Source: Neobacillus paridis (GTDB lineage: Bacteria; Bacillota; Bacilli; Bacillales; Cytobacillaceae). Taken from it: DNA of 64,000 bases. The number at the start of each line of letters is the position of its first letter. Position 1 is the stretch's first letter. Shown piece by piece: positions 43,001 through 52,139 of the stretch. The notes under the pieces are model-generated. The model was given only the letters and a program-made list of their open reading frames with translations. It was not told the origin of the DNA and searched no databases. The stretch lies in assembly GCF_016765675.1 (NCBI RefSeq), contig NZ_JAESWB010000168.1:713392-777391 (forward strand), read 5' to 3'. The position numbers were made by a program, and so were the translations under genes.

Positions 43001-43495
43001 TTGATTGTTATAAAAAGATTTTCAGTATTTTTATTTCTGATTGGGATTTCACTGTTAATGGGCTGCACATCAAAAGAAACAGAAAAGGATATGAAGTTAC
43101 CAGAAGGGATTCCTGATTTTGTTCAAGAAAGTGATGTTAAGGGGATTGATTGGGACAAAAAGGCCGTCACTTTAAAAAACAACATAATCGGGAATAAAAA
43201 TAAATCAGGTGTCATTGGCGCGGATATGCCAAGTTTAAGCCCTCAAAAATGGATGTGGCATTTGTGGGGCATTGAAAGTCCTAAAAATTTAACGGTTGTA
43301 GGATATCATAAAGAAACAAAAACCGTCCATCAAATATTAACAACAGGTTGGACAATTGAACTCGGCGGTCCAAATAATGGAGCAGATGCCCACGCACCAT
43401 CCAATGTCAAGATTCCAAAGCCAGGAGAATGGGCGATCCTGCTTTATACGGATAAAAAACTTTTTGATATATTAGTTTACGAAATCAATGAATAA
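43001..43495 (+). CDS. lipoprotein of unknown function (DUF4871-like)
   Basis: 164 residues from TTG 43001, eleven bases after AGGAGG. Signal peptide with lipobox (LLMGC, Cys about 22), so it is membrane-anchored outside. The rest is a beta-rich domain with GADMPSLSPQKWMWHLWGI, and IPKPGEWAILLYTDKKLFD near the end. It resembles small Bacillus lipoproteins labelled DUF4871; a remnant of a related gene lies at 56871. A terminator follows. Confidence 0.65.
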   Translation: MIVIKRFSVFLFLIGISLLMGCTSKETEKDMKLPEGIPDFVQESDVKGIDWDKKAVTLKNNIIGNKNKSGVIGADMPSLSPQKWMWHLWGIESPKNLTVVGYHKETKTVHQILTTGWTIELGGPNNGADAHAPSNVKIPKPGEWAILLYTDKKLFDILVYEINE

Positions 43496-43508
43496 ATGAC
43501 TAAAATAC

Positions 43509-43543
43509 CCCCTAGACTTATATAGTTTAGGGGACAATTTTTT
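43509..43543. terminator. terminator after the lipoprotein gene
   Basis: 9-base arms (43509-43517 and 43525-43533) with a GU-type mismatch, a 7-base loop and a T tract. Confidence 0.8.
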
Positions 43544-43585
43544 AATTAAGATAATACGGTTGGCCTTTAGTAAGGTCCAGGTTAA

Positions 43586-44413
43586 CTATTTCGTGTATAG
43601 ATAATAATCCTGGGCCTGGTAGCTCTTAAACCCGCAAGAACCATAGAGTCTTAGGGCGTGGGCGTTCTTGGCTTCGACTTCGAGGAAAATTGACAGTCCT
43701 TTTTGCTGTTCCATTTTTACCACTTTAGATAGGGCCTTTCTGCCGATACCTTTTCCTTGGAGTTCGGGATAAACAGCAAATCCATAGATCCATGCTTCCC
43801 CAATCAATTCGGAGACGCGCATTTTACCGGCTGTTTTTCCATTTGCTTCAATGATCAGCCTTTGGTCACTGCTGTATTCCCTGATCATGTCGGCAAAATC
43901 CCGAGCTTGTTGCTCGCTAAAGCCAAAGCTGTGGATATCGAGTTGGATTTCGGCTTCCTCATCTTCCTTTGTTACCGCTGGTCTTACGGTAATGCCCTCA
44001 TCCTCGACTAACTTTGTCGGATGCCATTTCATTTGATATTCGGCAAACGAAAAAGAGCAGGGAATGGTCTTTAAAAACTCTTGGGCAGAAGATGAACTTT
44101 TTGGAGCATTTAATAAAATGGTTTCAGCCTGATGTTTCTTCGCCTCGTCAATTCCCATTTTCAGCAGACGTGAAAAGATGCCCCTTCGGCGGTAGTTCGG
44201 ATGGACCATGCCGCAAAGCTCAATTTTTTTACCAAAACCATAGCTTCCTAGAAAGCCGACAAGCTGGCCGTTTTCAAAATGGAAGAAATCCTCTTGGCGG
44301 TTCCCGGTTCGGTTTTCGAGCATGTCGAAATTCAGCTTTAACTGAAATCCACCGTCCTGTTCACAAACCTGTTGCAGTGCTTTAATATCTGCTAACTCTT
44401 TCTTTGTCAGCAA
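43586..44413 (-). CDS. tandem-GNAT N-acetyltransferase
   Basis: 275 residues with two GNAT folds. The first has the acetyl-CoA loop in MVHPNYRRRGIFSRLL (about 70-90). The second has it in VYPELQGKGIGRKALS (about 220) and the usual end (NAHALRLYGSCGFKSY). Duplicated GNATs often keep only one active half; the second has the better Q/RxxGxG/A match. The acceptor is unknown. It follows the oxidoreductase gene on the same strand, but a terminator lies between. Confidence 0.8.
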   Translation of the reverse strand: MLTKKELADIKALQQVCEQDGGFQLKLNFDMLENRTGNRQEDFFHFENGQLVGFLGSYGFGKKIELCGMVHPNYRRRGIFSRLLKMGIDEAKKHQAETILLNAPKSSSSAQEFLKTIPCSFSFAEYQMKWHPTKLVEDEGITVRPAVTKEDEEAEIQLDIHSFGFSEQQARDFADMIREYSSDQRLIIEANGKTAGKMRVSELIGEAWIYGFAVYPELQGKGIGRKALSKVVKMEQQKGLSIFLEVEAKNAHALRLYGSCGFKSYQAQDYYLYTK

Positions 44414-44444
44414 TCACTTCACCCCTTTGTCAATTAGAGCACGG

Positions 44445-44477
44445 GACTGTCTTAAATCAGGAAAATCTAAGACAGTC
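44445..44477 (-). terminator. terminator between oxidoreductase and acetyltransferase genes
   Basis: Perfect 10-base arms (44445-44454 and 44468-44477) with T/A tracts on both sides, just after the oxidoreductase stop. Confidence 0.8.
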
Positions 44478-44487
44478 TTTTCGAAAA

Positions 44488-45483
44488 TTAAACTTGTACG
44501 ATGGTTCTGCCAATTGCTTCGCCTTTTAGAAGAGTAGGGAGGACCTCTGGGAGTTGTTCCAATCTGATTTCCTGCTGGATCAGCGCTTCTAAATGGATTG
44601 GTTTAAAATCAGTTGCCAGGCGCTCCCAGATTTTTAGCCGCGTCTCCATTGGACAATAGACGGAGTCAATCCCAAGTAAATTGACGCCTCTTAGGATGAA
44701 TGGAAAGACAGTCGTCGGAACCTTTGTTCCCCCGGTCAAGCCGCTTACCGCTACCGACCCGCCATATTGGATTTGGCTTAACATGGCTGCTAACTGCTCA
44801 CCGCCAACAGGGTCGACAGCAGCTGCCCATTTTTGTTTCCCTAATGATCTTATTTTTCCATCAAAAACATCTTCGCGAGGAACGATCGTGTTGGCTCCTA
44901 GTTTTTTCAAAAAGTCATGCTGCGAGCTTTTGCCAGTACTGGCGACGACCTTGTATCCGAGTTTTGCAAGTATCGAAACGGCAAAACTGCCGACGCCGCC
45001 AGTTGCTCCGGTAACGAGGACCGGTCCTTTTTCTGGCGAAACATGATTTTCGATCAATCGCTGCACGGATAAGGCGGCCGTAAATCCGGCAGTTCCGATC
45101 GTCATCGCTTCTTTCAGGGATAGCTCCTTAGGAAGGGGGACAACCCATTCTGCCGGGATTCGTGCATATTCACTGTAACCGCCGAAATGGGAAACCCCGA
45201 TTTCATAGCTCGTTGCAATGACTTCGTCGCCTTCCTTAAAACGGGGGTCGGTTGACGAAACAACAGCACCGGCCAAGTCAATTCCCGGAATCATCGGATA
45301 GGTTCTGACAATGTTACCATCAGGGATCGCTGCAAGACTGTCTTTATAATTCACCCCGGAATAGTGGACACGGATGACAACGTCTCCTTCCGGTAAGTCA
45401 TTCAATGTAAGGTGGTTTTGGATCTCTACTGAAAATAGATCGTCCTGTTTATTGACGATCAATGCTTTAAAAGGCTGCGCCAT
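44488..45483 (-). CDS. acrylyl-CoA reductase/YhdH-YhfP-type quinone oxidoreductase
   Basis: 331 residues, a zinc-free medium-chain dehydrogenase. GVNYKDSLA and YPMIPGIDLAGAV in the GroES-like half and the nucleotide loop VTGATGGVGSFAVSILAKLGY in the Rossmann half are typical of YhdH/AcuI/YhfP. It reduces activated double bonds (acrylyl-CoA or quinone-like) using NADPH. No zinc-binding Cys cluster is present. AGGAGG-like site before the ATG. Monocistronic. Confidence 0.88.
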   Translation of the reverse strand: MAQPFKALIVNKQDDLFSVEIQNHLTLNDLPEGDVVIRVHYSGVNYKDSLAAIPDGNIVRTYPMIPGIDLAGAVVSSTDPRFKEGDEVIATSYEIGVSHFGGYSEYARIPAEWVVPLPKELSLKEAMTIGTAGFTAALSVQRLIENHVSPEKGPVLVTGATGGVGSFAVSILAKLGYKVVASTGKSSQHDFLKKLGANTIVPREDVFDGKIRSLGKQKWAAAVDPVGGEQLAAMLSQIQYGGSVAVSGLTGGTKVPTTVFPFILRGVNLLGIDSVYCPMETRLKIWERLATDFKPIHLEALIQQEIRLEQLPEVLPTLLKGEAIGRTIVQV

Positions 45484-45699
45484 GGTTATTCCTCCTTGAA
45501 TCCTAGAAGAAAGTTCTCTCCTCTAGATAAAAAATTTCCTTTGTTCATTATATCGTATTGGTGGTACGAAAAAATAGTCAAACCTGCGACAATTTAATGA
45601 CTTGAAATTTTTCCACCATTAACAGGTGCATGTCCAAGCAAAATTATTAAATGGACATATTTTGTCTATATATACGGCAGGTTGAAGGGGGGTAACAGA

Positions 45700-45858
45700 A
45701 TGAGCAAGACAGAAGGTACAGGAAATAGCTTTGCTTTAATTGTCGTTCTGTTCATCTTATTAATTATTGTTGGGGCAGCCTATGTAAACCAAGGCGGTGG
45801 AGGAGGAGATCCAGTATTCATTGGTTTCTTTCCATTCTTCCCGTTCTTCTTTTGGTAG
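45700..45858 (+). CDS. YjcZ-family small sporulation protein
   Basis: 52 residues, GAAGGGGGG before the ATG. A polar start, one hydrophobic helix (FALIVVLFILLIIVGAAYV), a Gly-rich turn and an aromatic C-terminus (FIGFFPFFPFFFW). This pattern belongs to the YjcZ/YuzF group of very small proteins made in sporulation and probably inserted in a membrane. Confidence 0.75.
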   Translation: MSKTEGTGNSFALIVVLFILLIIVGAAYVNQGGGGGDPVFIGFFPFFPFFFW

Positions 45859-46182
45859 TCGTATCGGTAGACAAAAATGTCAATCTCTTAAAAACTCGTT
45901 TCTGGTGGTGGCCCGACATTGTTTGGGTTCGCCAGCAATACATACGTTAACCAGCTATAAAATTTTTAGCGAAAAATGGCCTTATAGTAACTTCGCGCCT
46001 AAATACAGAAAACGATTTCAAATTGGATATAGGGAGCCGCTTTTTGCAGATTTGCTTGTTTTTAGTACTAAACTTATTTTTTTCACAAGACTATAAAAAT
46101 AAGTTTACCAATATGTTAATGGAACATTATAATAAAATAATGATATAATCAAAGTTGTAGAATTCTTTAGGGAGTGAAGGAA
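45859..46182. other. gene-free stretch
   Basis: No supported gene, repeat or terminator; the 99-codon frame across it has no ribosome site and an unlikely composition. Confidence 0.35.
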
Positions 46183-46272
46183 ATGGATTACGGACTTTTC
46201 GTTCTTTTAGGTTTGTTTTTAGCCGCCATGGTCGCGTCTTCGGTCATGTTTAGTAAAATGATGAAGGAATAG
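46183..46272 (+). CDS. 29-residue single-helix membrane protein
   Basis: ATG 46183 follows GGGAGTGAAGG. A single hydrophobic helix (LFVLLGLFLAAMVASSVMF) with a short Lys-containing end. A perfect terminator comes 60 bases later. Size and style match tiny Bacillus sporulation or stress membrane peptides. Confidence 0.6.
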   Translation: MDYGLFVLLGLFLAAMVASSVMFSKMMKE

Positions 46273-46331
46273 CCCGTACATATTCTGTTTTGAAGTATGG
46301 GCATATGAGTAATATTTTTGTGCATACAAGT

Positions 46332-46358
46332 CAAAAGGGCCCCCTGTGGGCCCTTTTG
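46332..46358 (+). terminator. terminator
   Basis: Perfect 11-base GC-rich arms (46332-46342 and 46348-46358) with a 5-base loop and TTTTGGTT following. Confidence 0.8.
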
Positions 46359-46463
46359 GTTATAAAGTCTATTCTTTTAATACTCGCTTTGCTCCGGCAT
46401 AACGATCATATTTGGATAATTTGCAAAAAAATTACACACTCTATAAGTATTGGAGGTGTGTGA

Positions 46464-46928
46464 ATGAAAAACTCGAAATTATTGTTAATAGCTATAGCGG
46501 TTATTCCTTGGTTAACCATACCATTATTAGGTCGAAGGTCTTTCAGGACATTTTTTCCAGCCTCATTATTTATGTATATTTTTTCAAAAGTTGTGTCTGT
46601 AATTGGTAAAAGAAAAAAATGGTGGGGGCTTTATGAAGGAATACCGCCTTTAAATAGTATGGATTTTTTTATGTTAGGTCCTTATTTTATCACCAGTTTA
46701 TGGATGTTAAAATGGTCTTATGGAAAGTTTTCTCGTTTTTTAATTTATAATGCTCTTCTTCATATAGTGTACATTTTCTTAGGATTAAAATATATGAAGC
46801 GGTATAGAATACTAAATGTTAAATTATCTAAAATTCAATATCTGGGTTATCACTTTTCGAGAACACTCCTTTTATATGCATTTGAATTTATTAAGAGGAA
46901 GCTGAAAACAAGTATGCTATATATTTAA
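46464..46928 (+). CDS. integral membrane protein of unknown function
   Basis: 154 residues, GGAGGTGTG before the ATG. About four hydrophobic segments with basic loops (GRRSFR, GKRKKWWG) and a Lys/Arg-rich tail, giving inside-positive topology. No enzyme motif. Alone between two terminators. Confidence 0.6.
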   Translation: MKNSKLLLIAIAVIPWLTIPLLGRRSFRTFFPASLFMYIFSKVVSVIGKRKKWWGLYEGIPPLNSMDFFMLGPYFITSLWMLKWSYGKFSRFLIYNALLHIVYIFLGLKYMKRYRILNVKLSKIQYLGYHFSRTLLLYAFEFIKRKLKTSMLYI

Positions 46929-47258
46929 AGCTTTTTAATCCATTTTACTATTGTTTGTAATCATGGTATTAAACGTAACTAATAAAAACAAAACAACTAC
47001 GAGAACATTCTTCAAGATGAAGAGTGCTATTTCATTTTTCAAAATCAAGATTGTGAAATATTACAAGGGCGTTCTTCACAATCTGGCGCTTTAATGAACT
47101 AACTCAAGCCTAATTTTTCACTTAAAACATCGAGAAATTAGGTTTTTTGTATTTAGATTTCCTTAACGTTGTAAATCTGCATTTTCCTGACGGTATCCCA
47201 AGAATAAATATATCCAACTTTGGAAAAATACTATAAATAATTCCTGAAGGTGGATGAA
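46929..47258. other. gap with two hairpins
   Basis: A 9-base-arm hairpin GATTGTGAA/TTCACAATC (47049-47057, 47075-47083) and a terminator at 47109-47148. No gene is seen. Confidence 0.5.
47109..47148 (+). terminator. terminator upstream of the TM2-like gene
   Basis: CCTAATTTTTC (47109-47119) pairs with GAGAAATTAGG with one GU-type change, followed by six Ts. Confidence 0.75.
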
Positions 47259-48047
47259 ATGAACAATTACACAAATGATAACACCTCCAGAAGATATAAG
47301 GCCCATGTTAGTATTTTTGGAACAACACAACTGCATTTGAGAAATCCCTATATTATTGCTTGGTGGTCAGCAGCGTTTCCGGGATTTGGGCATATGTTGC
47401 TATCTAAATACCTTAGGGGGTATGCATTGTTTATTTGGGAAGTGGTCGTTAATGTGAATGCCCATGTTAATTCTGCAATGATTTATTCCTTTCAAGGGAA
47501 TATAGACATGGCAAAGGAAGTGTTAGATACAAATTGGCTTCTAATGTATATTCCTGTTTATCTTTTTGGTATTTGGGACAGTTATCGGACAACTGTTGAT
47601 ATGAATAAGGTTTATCTTTTAGCCGATCGAGAGGCACACCGTTTTAATTTATTTTCATTAGGAGCGTTAGAGATTAACTACCTGGATAAGCGAAATCCCG
47701 TCCTTTCAGTTATGTGGTCATTGTTTATCCCGGGGCTGGGGCAGCTGTATATTCATAGGATTTTAACAGCTATATTTGTGATCATTTGGTTAGTTGTATT
47801 TTTTTATTATTCACATGTTCAAGAGGCGATCGGACTCCTGTTTTTGGGTAAAATCAAAGAGGCTACCTCCGTTTTAAAGCCGGAATGGCTCCTTTTTATC
47901 CCTTCACATTACGGTTTTGCTACTTATGACTCTTACATGAATACGGTCGAGAATAACAAGCTTTTCGAGGAAGAATTACGAAGTTATTTGATGGAAAATT
48001 ATCAAACAAAAGGGTTCCAAATCCTAAAAGGACAAAAAGTGAAGTGA
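47259..48047 (+). CDS. membrane protein with two TM2-like modules
   Basis: 262 residues from ATG 47259 (GAAGGTGGATG upstream). Two copies of a ~85-residue module are visible: AAFPGFGHMLLSKYLRGYAL ... FQGNIDMAKEVL ... WLLMYIPVYLFGIWDSYRTT and SLFIPGLGQLYIHRILTAI ... FLGKIKEATSVL ... WLLFIPSHYGFATYDSYMNT. PGxGQ plus a following Gly/aromatic membrane pair is the TM2-domain style. A single-module relative is at 62775. The stop overlaps the next gene by 4 bases. Function unknown. Confidence 0.7.
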   Translation: MNNYTNDNTSRRYKAHVSIFGTTQLHLRNPYIIAWWSAAFPGFGHMLLSKYLRGYALFIWEVVVNVNAHVNSAMIYSFQGNIDMAKEVLDTNWLLMYIPVYLFGIWDSYRTTVDMNKVYLLADREAHRFNLFSLGALEINYLDKRNPVLSVMWSLFIPGLGQLYIHRILTAIFVIIWLVVFFYYSHVQEAIGLLFLGKIKEATSVLKPEWLLFIPSHYGFATYDSYMNTVENNKLFEEELRSYLMENYQTKGFQILKGQKVK

Positions 48048-48511
48048 TACATTTGCAGCTTTTTTCAACATTTGAAACAACCGAGCTTTTAGAAATGGCC
48101 ATTTCAACCATAGAAAAGCAAGGAATTCCAAAGGAAAGTATATTTGCTGTTCCTTTGGATAACAGAAAAGAGGGCCGAAAAATTTTTGATACGCTGCATC
48201 TCTCAGATGGTACATCCCTTATTGATATAGGTATGGGTCTTGCTACGGCTTTATCGGTTATTGGAGCAAGTATCGGATTTAAACTATCCTGGGGTCCCAT
48301 TTATTGGGGATTGATAGGGGCATTTGTTGGGTTTATGATTGGCTTTGCGATTCGCCTTTTTATCGAATTAGTTGTAAAGAAAAACAAGAGAGTGTTTAAA
48401 GGTAAAATTTCTGAAATCATTCTAATAGTTGAGTGCGAAGAATCACAAGCTGGATTAATTGAGGATATACTTTGGAGTCATTTGGCCTTAGGAGTAGCAA
48501 AAGTAAAATGA
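48044..48511 (+). CDS. small membrane protein coupled to the TM2-like gene
   Basis: 155 residues from GTG 48044 overlapping the previous stop (GTGA). An N-terminal ~65-residue soluble part resembles the flavodoxin-like start of general-stress-17M-type proteins. Two hydrophobic segments with Gly-rich GxxxG spacing follow (MGLATALSVIGASIGF and GLIGAFVGFMIGFAIRLFI), then a soluble end. Probably works with the TM2-like protein. Confidence 0.65.
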   Translation: MIHLQLFSTFETTELLEMAISTIEKQGIPKESIFAVPLDNRKEGRKIFDTLHLSDGTSLIDIGMGLATALSVIGASIGFKLSWGPIYWGLIGAFVGFMIGFAIRLFIELVVKKNKRVFKGKISEIILIVECEESQAGLIEDILWSHLALGVAKVK

Positions 48512-48757
48512 TGAACCCACATTAGTTGAAGCGTATATAACAAAGATTGTATTGAATATGACAAAATTATAAAAATATAGGTTTAATTGTATTTGTTTGA
48601 TAGGTTGGTGGTATTTGTACTTGTTTCCATTCATATATTTACAAGCTTTACATACATTTAGAATAAGTATGGAAAATGAAAACGAAACGAAAGCGGACAA
48701 GCTGCGCCAATTGTTCCTGTCACGATAAAACTAAATGAAGGGATTTAAGATGAGCGG

Positions 48758-49486
48758 ATGGAAATCTTATCTGAAATGATCAGAACGTATAGTACTTTTT
48801 TTTCATTAGAAACATTCGAACAAGTCGTCACCAATCCAGCCAGCTGGGGAGTTATTGGGACGCTGATTATCCTCGAAGGGTTATTGTCCGCAGATAATGC
48901 TCTCGTTTTAGCTGTGATGGTCAAGCATCTGCCGCGCGAGCAGCGCAAGAAGGCCCTTTTCTATGGAATTTTCGGTGCCTATTTCTTTCGCATCGTCGCG
49001 ATTGGGCTGGGGGTTACTCTGATCAATATCCCGTGGATCAAAATTGTCTGCGGCCACTATTTGCTGCTGATTGTCCTCCAAAACCTGTTCCTGAAAAGTG
49101 ATGAGGATGATGTCATTGCCAAAAAGAAAATTGGCTTCTGGCGAACGGTTCTAACGGTCGAGCTGATGGATATTGCCTTTAGTATTGACAGCGTGATTGC
49201 CGCTTTTGGAGTTTCCAATCAGGTTTGGGTGTTGTTCCTTGGCGGTGTGCTGGGCATTTTAATGATGCGCGGCGTCGCCCAGATTTTCTTGAAATTGATT
49301 GAAAAAGTCCCAGAATTTGAAATCACCGGCTTTATCTTGATTGCGATTATTGGCGTAAAAATGATTGTCGCGGCATTTGGGTTCCACATGAGTCAAGTGC
49401 TGTTCTTTAGTATTTTAATCGCGATTTTCTTGGGGACATTCATTGTTCATGCACTTGGAGGAAAATCAGGGAATGAACCGACATAA
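48758..49486 (+). CDS. TerC-family membrane protein (YkoY/YceF type)
   Basis: 242 residues with seven or so hydrophobic segments and the TerC signature acids: LEGLLSADNALVLAVMV near the start and TVELMDIAFSIDSVIAAFG in the middle. Bacillus TerC proteins export manganese, partly to load secreted enzymes. Although ykoY homologues often lie behind a manganese riboswitch, I do not see its GGGGAGTA core in the ~245 bases upstream. A terminator follows at 49498. Confidence 0.88.
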   Translation: MEILSEMIRTYSTFFSLETFEQVVTNPASWGVIGTLIILEGLLSADNALVLAVMVKHLPREQRKKALFYGIFGAYFFRIVAIGLGVTLINIPWIKIVCGHYLLLIVLQNLFLKSDEDDVIAKKKIGFWRTVLTVELMDIAFSIDSVIAAFGVSNQVWVLFLGGVLGILMMRGVAQIFLKLIEKVPEFEITGFILIAIIGVKMIVAAFGFHMSQVLFFSILIAIFLGTFIVHALGGKSGNEPT

Positions 49487-49497
49487 AATATCAATGT

Positions 49498-49526
49498 GGC
49501 GGAAAGGTATTTCCGTCATTTTTATT
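49498..49526 (+). terminator. terminator of the TerC gene
   Basis: 8-base arms (49498-49505 and 49510-49517) with a 4-base loop and a T-rich tail. Confidence 0.75.
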
Positions 49527-49727
49527 TTAGAATAATAATTATTTGGAAACTCATGATAAAAAGATAATCATCATACCCACTTGTATTCTGAATCTTGAAA
49601 CTATTCAAACGTTTGAAATTCAAAAAATATTATTGTAAGATATCTAAATATTCATTATAATACTATTTATTAGTTTTGAATCAGATCATGATTGGCAGTG
49701 ATATTTTACTAGTGGGGGAGAAACTTC

Positions 49728-50966
49728 GTGAAAAATCTTTTGAAAAAATGGAATCAAATCAGTCTTGTGAAACAGATTATCGTCGGTTTGATAATTGGAA
49801 TTACCTTGGCTTTAACGATTCCGAAAACAGCACAACCGATTGTCATATTTGGTTCTTTATTTGTCGGTGCATTGAAAGCTGTGGCGCCAATTTTGGTCCT
49901 GTTTTTAGTGATGTCGGCGATCGCCCAGCATAAAAGCGGTCACCAAACGAATATGAAATCGATCATTGTTCTTTATTTATTAGGCACTTTTTTAGCTGGA
50001 CTGTTTGCCGTTATTGCCAGCTTTATTTTCCCAGTAAGCTTAAAACTGGGGGCAGGTGCTGGAGATGTAACCGCTCCGGGCGGAGTTGCCGAGGTTCTCA
50101 AAACATTGCTGATGAACCTTGTCGATAACCCGGTAAAAGCAATTTATAATGCCAACTATATCGGTATTTTAGCATGGGCTGTCGTTCTTGGCTTCGCGTT
50201 AAGAAATGTGCCGGATACGACAAAAACGGTACTTGTCAATTTCTCCGATGCCATTTCCAAAGTGGTAACCTGGGTGATCAAATTTGCGCCGCTCGGCATC
50301 ATGGGGTTGGTTTTTGAATCGATCACGACTAACGGACTTGAAGCACTATTAGGCTATGGAAGATTACTGACTGTGTTGATTGGCTGCATGGTTTTCGTCG
50401 CACTGGTTATCAATCCAATCATTGTCTATGCGGGAATCCGGAAAAACCCATTCCCATTGGTCTTCCAGTGCTTAAGAGAAAGCGGGATTACGGCCTTTTT
50501 TACGCGCAGCTCAGCCGCCAACATTCCGGTGAATATGAAATTATGTGAAAAACTGGGCCTGAATCGGGATACCTATTCTGTCTCGATTCCGTTAGGTGCT
50601 ACGATCAATATGGCGGGTGCCGCGGTGACGATTTCTGTCTTGACCCTGGCAGCGGTTCATACACTCGGGATTCACGTGGATATCCCGACAGCCATTATCC
50701 TTAGCGTCTTGTCTGCAGTTTGTGCCTGTGGGGCTTCCGGGGTCGCCGGCGGTTCGTTATTATTAATTCCGCTGGCATGCAGTCTGTTTGGAATTTCCAG
50801 TGATGTGGCAATGCAGGTGGTCGGTGTCGGCTTTATTGTCGGAGTGCTGCAGGACTCCTGTGAAACCGCATTGAATTCATCAACAGATGTGCTTTTCACT
50901 GCTACAGCTGAATACCGCCAAAGACGAAAGGAAAGAAAAGCTTTCGCAGTGAAAAAATCGGCTTAA
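49728..50966 (+). CDS. sstT: sodium/serine-threonine symporter SstT
   Basis: 412 residues from GTG 49728, preceded by GGGGGAG. It belongs to the dicarboxylate/amino acid:cation symporter family, with hairpin and substrate motifs [13 protein letters not shown] and [18 protein letters not shown], and [14 protein letters not shown] near the C-terminus, which is SstT-like. It imports L-serine and L-threonine with sodium. Single gene between a long AT-rich leader and a bidirectional terminator. Confidence 0.92.
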   Translation: MKNLLKKWNQISLVKQIIVGLIIGITLALTIPKTAQPIVIFGSLFVGALKAVAPILVLFLVMSAIAQHKSGHQTNMKSIIVLYLLGTFLAGLFAVIASFIFPVSLKLGAGAGDVTAPGGVAEVLKTLLMNLVDNPVKAIYNANYIGILAWAVVLGFALRNVPDTTKTVLVNFSDAISKVVTWVIKFAPLGIMGLVFESITTNGLEALLGYGRLLTVLIGCMVFVALVINPIIVYAGIRKNPFPLVFQCLRESGITAFFTRSSAANIPVNMKLCEKLGLNRDTYSVSIPLGATINMAGAAVTISVLTLAAVHTLGIHVDIPTAIILSVLSAVCACGASGVAGGSLLLIPLACSLFGISSDVAMQVVGVGFIVGVLQDSCETALNSSTDVLFTATAEYRQRRKERKAFAVKKSA

Positions 50967-50970
50967 TGCA

Positions 50971-51014
50971 AAAAGGCACAACCATCGCTCACACGGCGCT
51001 GGTTGTGCCTTTTT
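50971..51014. terminator. bidirectional terminator after sstT
   Basis: Perfect 14-base arms (50971-50984 and 51000-51013 region) with A and T tracts, shared with the convergent small gene. Confidence 0.88.
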
Positions 51015-51018
51015 AACA

Positions 51019-51195
51019 TTAATCAATGTAACCTTTTTCCTTTAAACAAGCATGGGCTTCGCTTTCTTTTTCCTCTTTAATTTGATATTCCAGCTGTCCC
51101 TCGACAATTTTAGCACAGCGCCCACCAAATGGTTTTAAAGCTTCTTTGATTTCTTTTACATCAACATTTTCTTTTACCGGATAAAATACTTTCAT
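51019..51195 (-). CDS. 58-residue soluble protein
   Basis: Minus-strand gene with GGAGGTGTATTTC before the ATG. KVFYPVKENVDVKEIKEALK suggests a small alpha/beta protein; two cysteines are far apart (GGRCAK, AHACLKEK). The family is not recognised. The strong ribosome site and shared terminator support it. Confidence 0.65.
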   Translation of the reverse strand: MKVFYPVKENVDVKEIKEALKPFGGRCAKIVEGQLEYQIKEEKESEAHACLKEKGYID

Positions 51196-51636
51196 TGAAA
51201 TACACCTCCACTGTTAACTATAGAAAATTGGCATTGTTTTTGCTGTGATAAAAATTACAATTTGAGTAACGAACATGGCCAATTTTTCTTGATGAGAAGA
51301 AAGAGGCGGCAGTAGACAAAGTCAGGCGCTAATCGGGTGTTTTGCCCATCCTCCCGAAAAGGTGGACTAATGGGTCATCAATGAGACTATATTAACGAGA
51401 CTATATTTTGTATTTTTACTCATTACTTGTACAAGAGGATGGAAAACAATAATTACATGCTTACTAGTTAGTATTTTGGTAATTTACATTAATAAAATTG
51501 GTCTAATTTACCTATATTTGAAAAAATCAACCAACATTTGTAATTTTTATGGTAATATATTGTTATGAATGAAAATACATTATTCAGATAACTTTATGTT
51601 TACTCAAATCTTTTATTTTATAAATGGAGGCCGATT
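51196..51636. other. gene-free stretch
   Basis: About 440 bases with no supported gene. The right half is AT-rich and holds the promoter of the lipoprotein gene. The middle (51300-51370) is more GC-rich and may be decayed coding DNA, but no family was recognised. Confidence 0.35.
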
Positions 51637-52056
51637 ATGAATCATTATCCTCTTAAAAATAACATTAAGAATATTTTATTACTGAATGGATTTCTAATAG
51701 TATTGATGATACTAGGTGCTTGTACAGGTGCAAAAAGCTCAAGTGGGCCAGAATTTAAAAAACAATATTTTGAAGGAAAAAGTGATAATTGGTCTGTGAA
51801 AATTGAAAGCAAAACGGATAGTTACAGGCATTACACTATCTCTTATATCGGAAAAGGAAATCAACCATTAAATTTTAAATATAATATAAAGGCATTTTCA
51901 TCTAACCCTAATTCTGGAGATGGTGAATTAAAAAACGATAATAAATTTGAAATTGATGAAACTTGTAGCGGGGCATGCGATGACCTTCCTGACAGTATTC
52001 CAATTCAAATTCAATGGGGAGGAAAAAAGGAAGAATTTGTAATTAGGGAAAAATAG
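51637..52056 (+). CDS. lipoprotein of unknown function
   Basis: 139 residues with a GGAGG site. A signal peptide ends in a lipobox (LGAC, Cys about 29). The mature part is a small beta-rich domain with a lone cysteine pair (ETCSGACDD) that could form a disulfide. No family recognised with confidence. A hairpin follows at 52070-52096. Confidence 0.65.
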   Translation: MNHYPLKNNIKNILLLNGFLIVLMILGACTGAKSSSGPEFKKQYFEGKSDNWSVKIESKTDSYRHYTISYIGKGNQPLNFKYNIKAFSSNPNSGDGELKNDNKFEIDETCSGACDDLPDSIPIQIQWGGKKEEFVIREK

Positions 52057-52069
52057 AATATTAACAAAT

Positions 52070-52096
52070 GAAGCAATGCACCCTCTGCATTGCTTC
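52070..52096 (+). terminator. hairpin after the lipoprotein gene
   Basis: Perfect 11-base arms (52070-52080 and 52086-52096) with a 5-base loop; weak T tract. Confidence 0.65.
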
Positions 52097-52139
52097 CATG
52101 ATAATTTAAGCTATTCAATAAAAGCCAGTCCCATCTTTT

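Noticed and set aside
48512..48757. Manganese (yybP-ykoY) riboswitch before the TerC gene
   Set aside because: The conserved GGGGAGTA core and paired loops are not present in this stretch.
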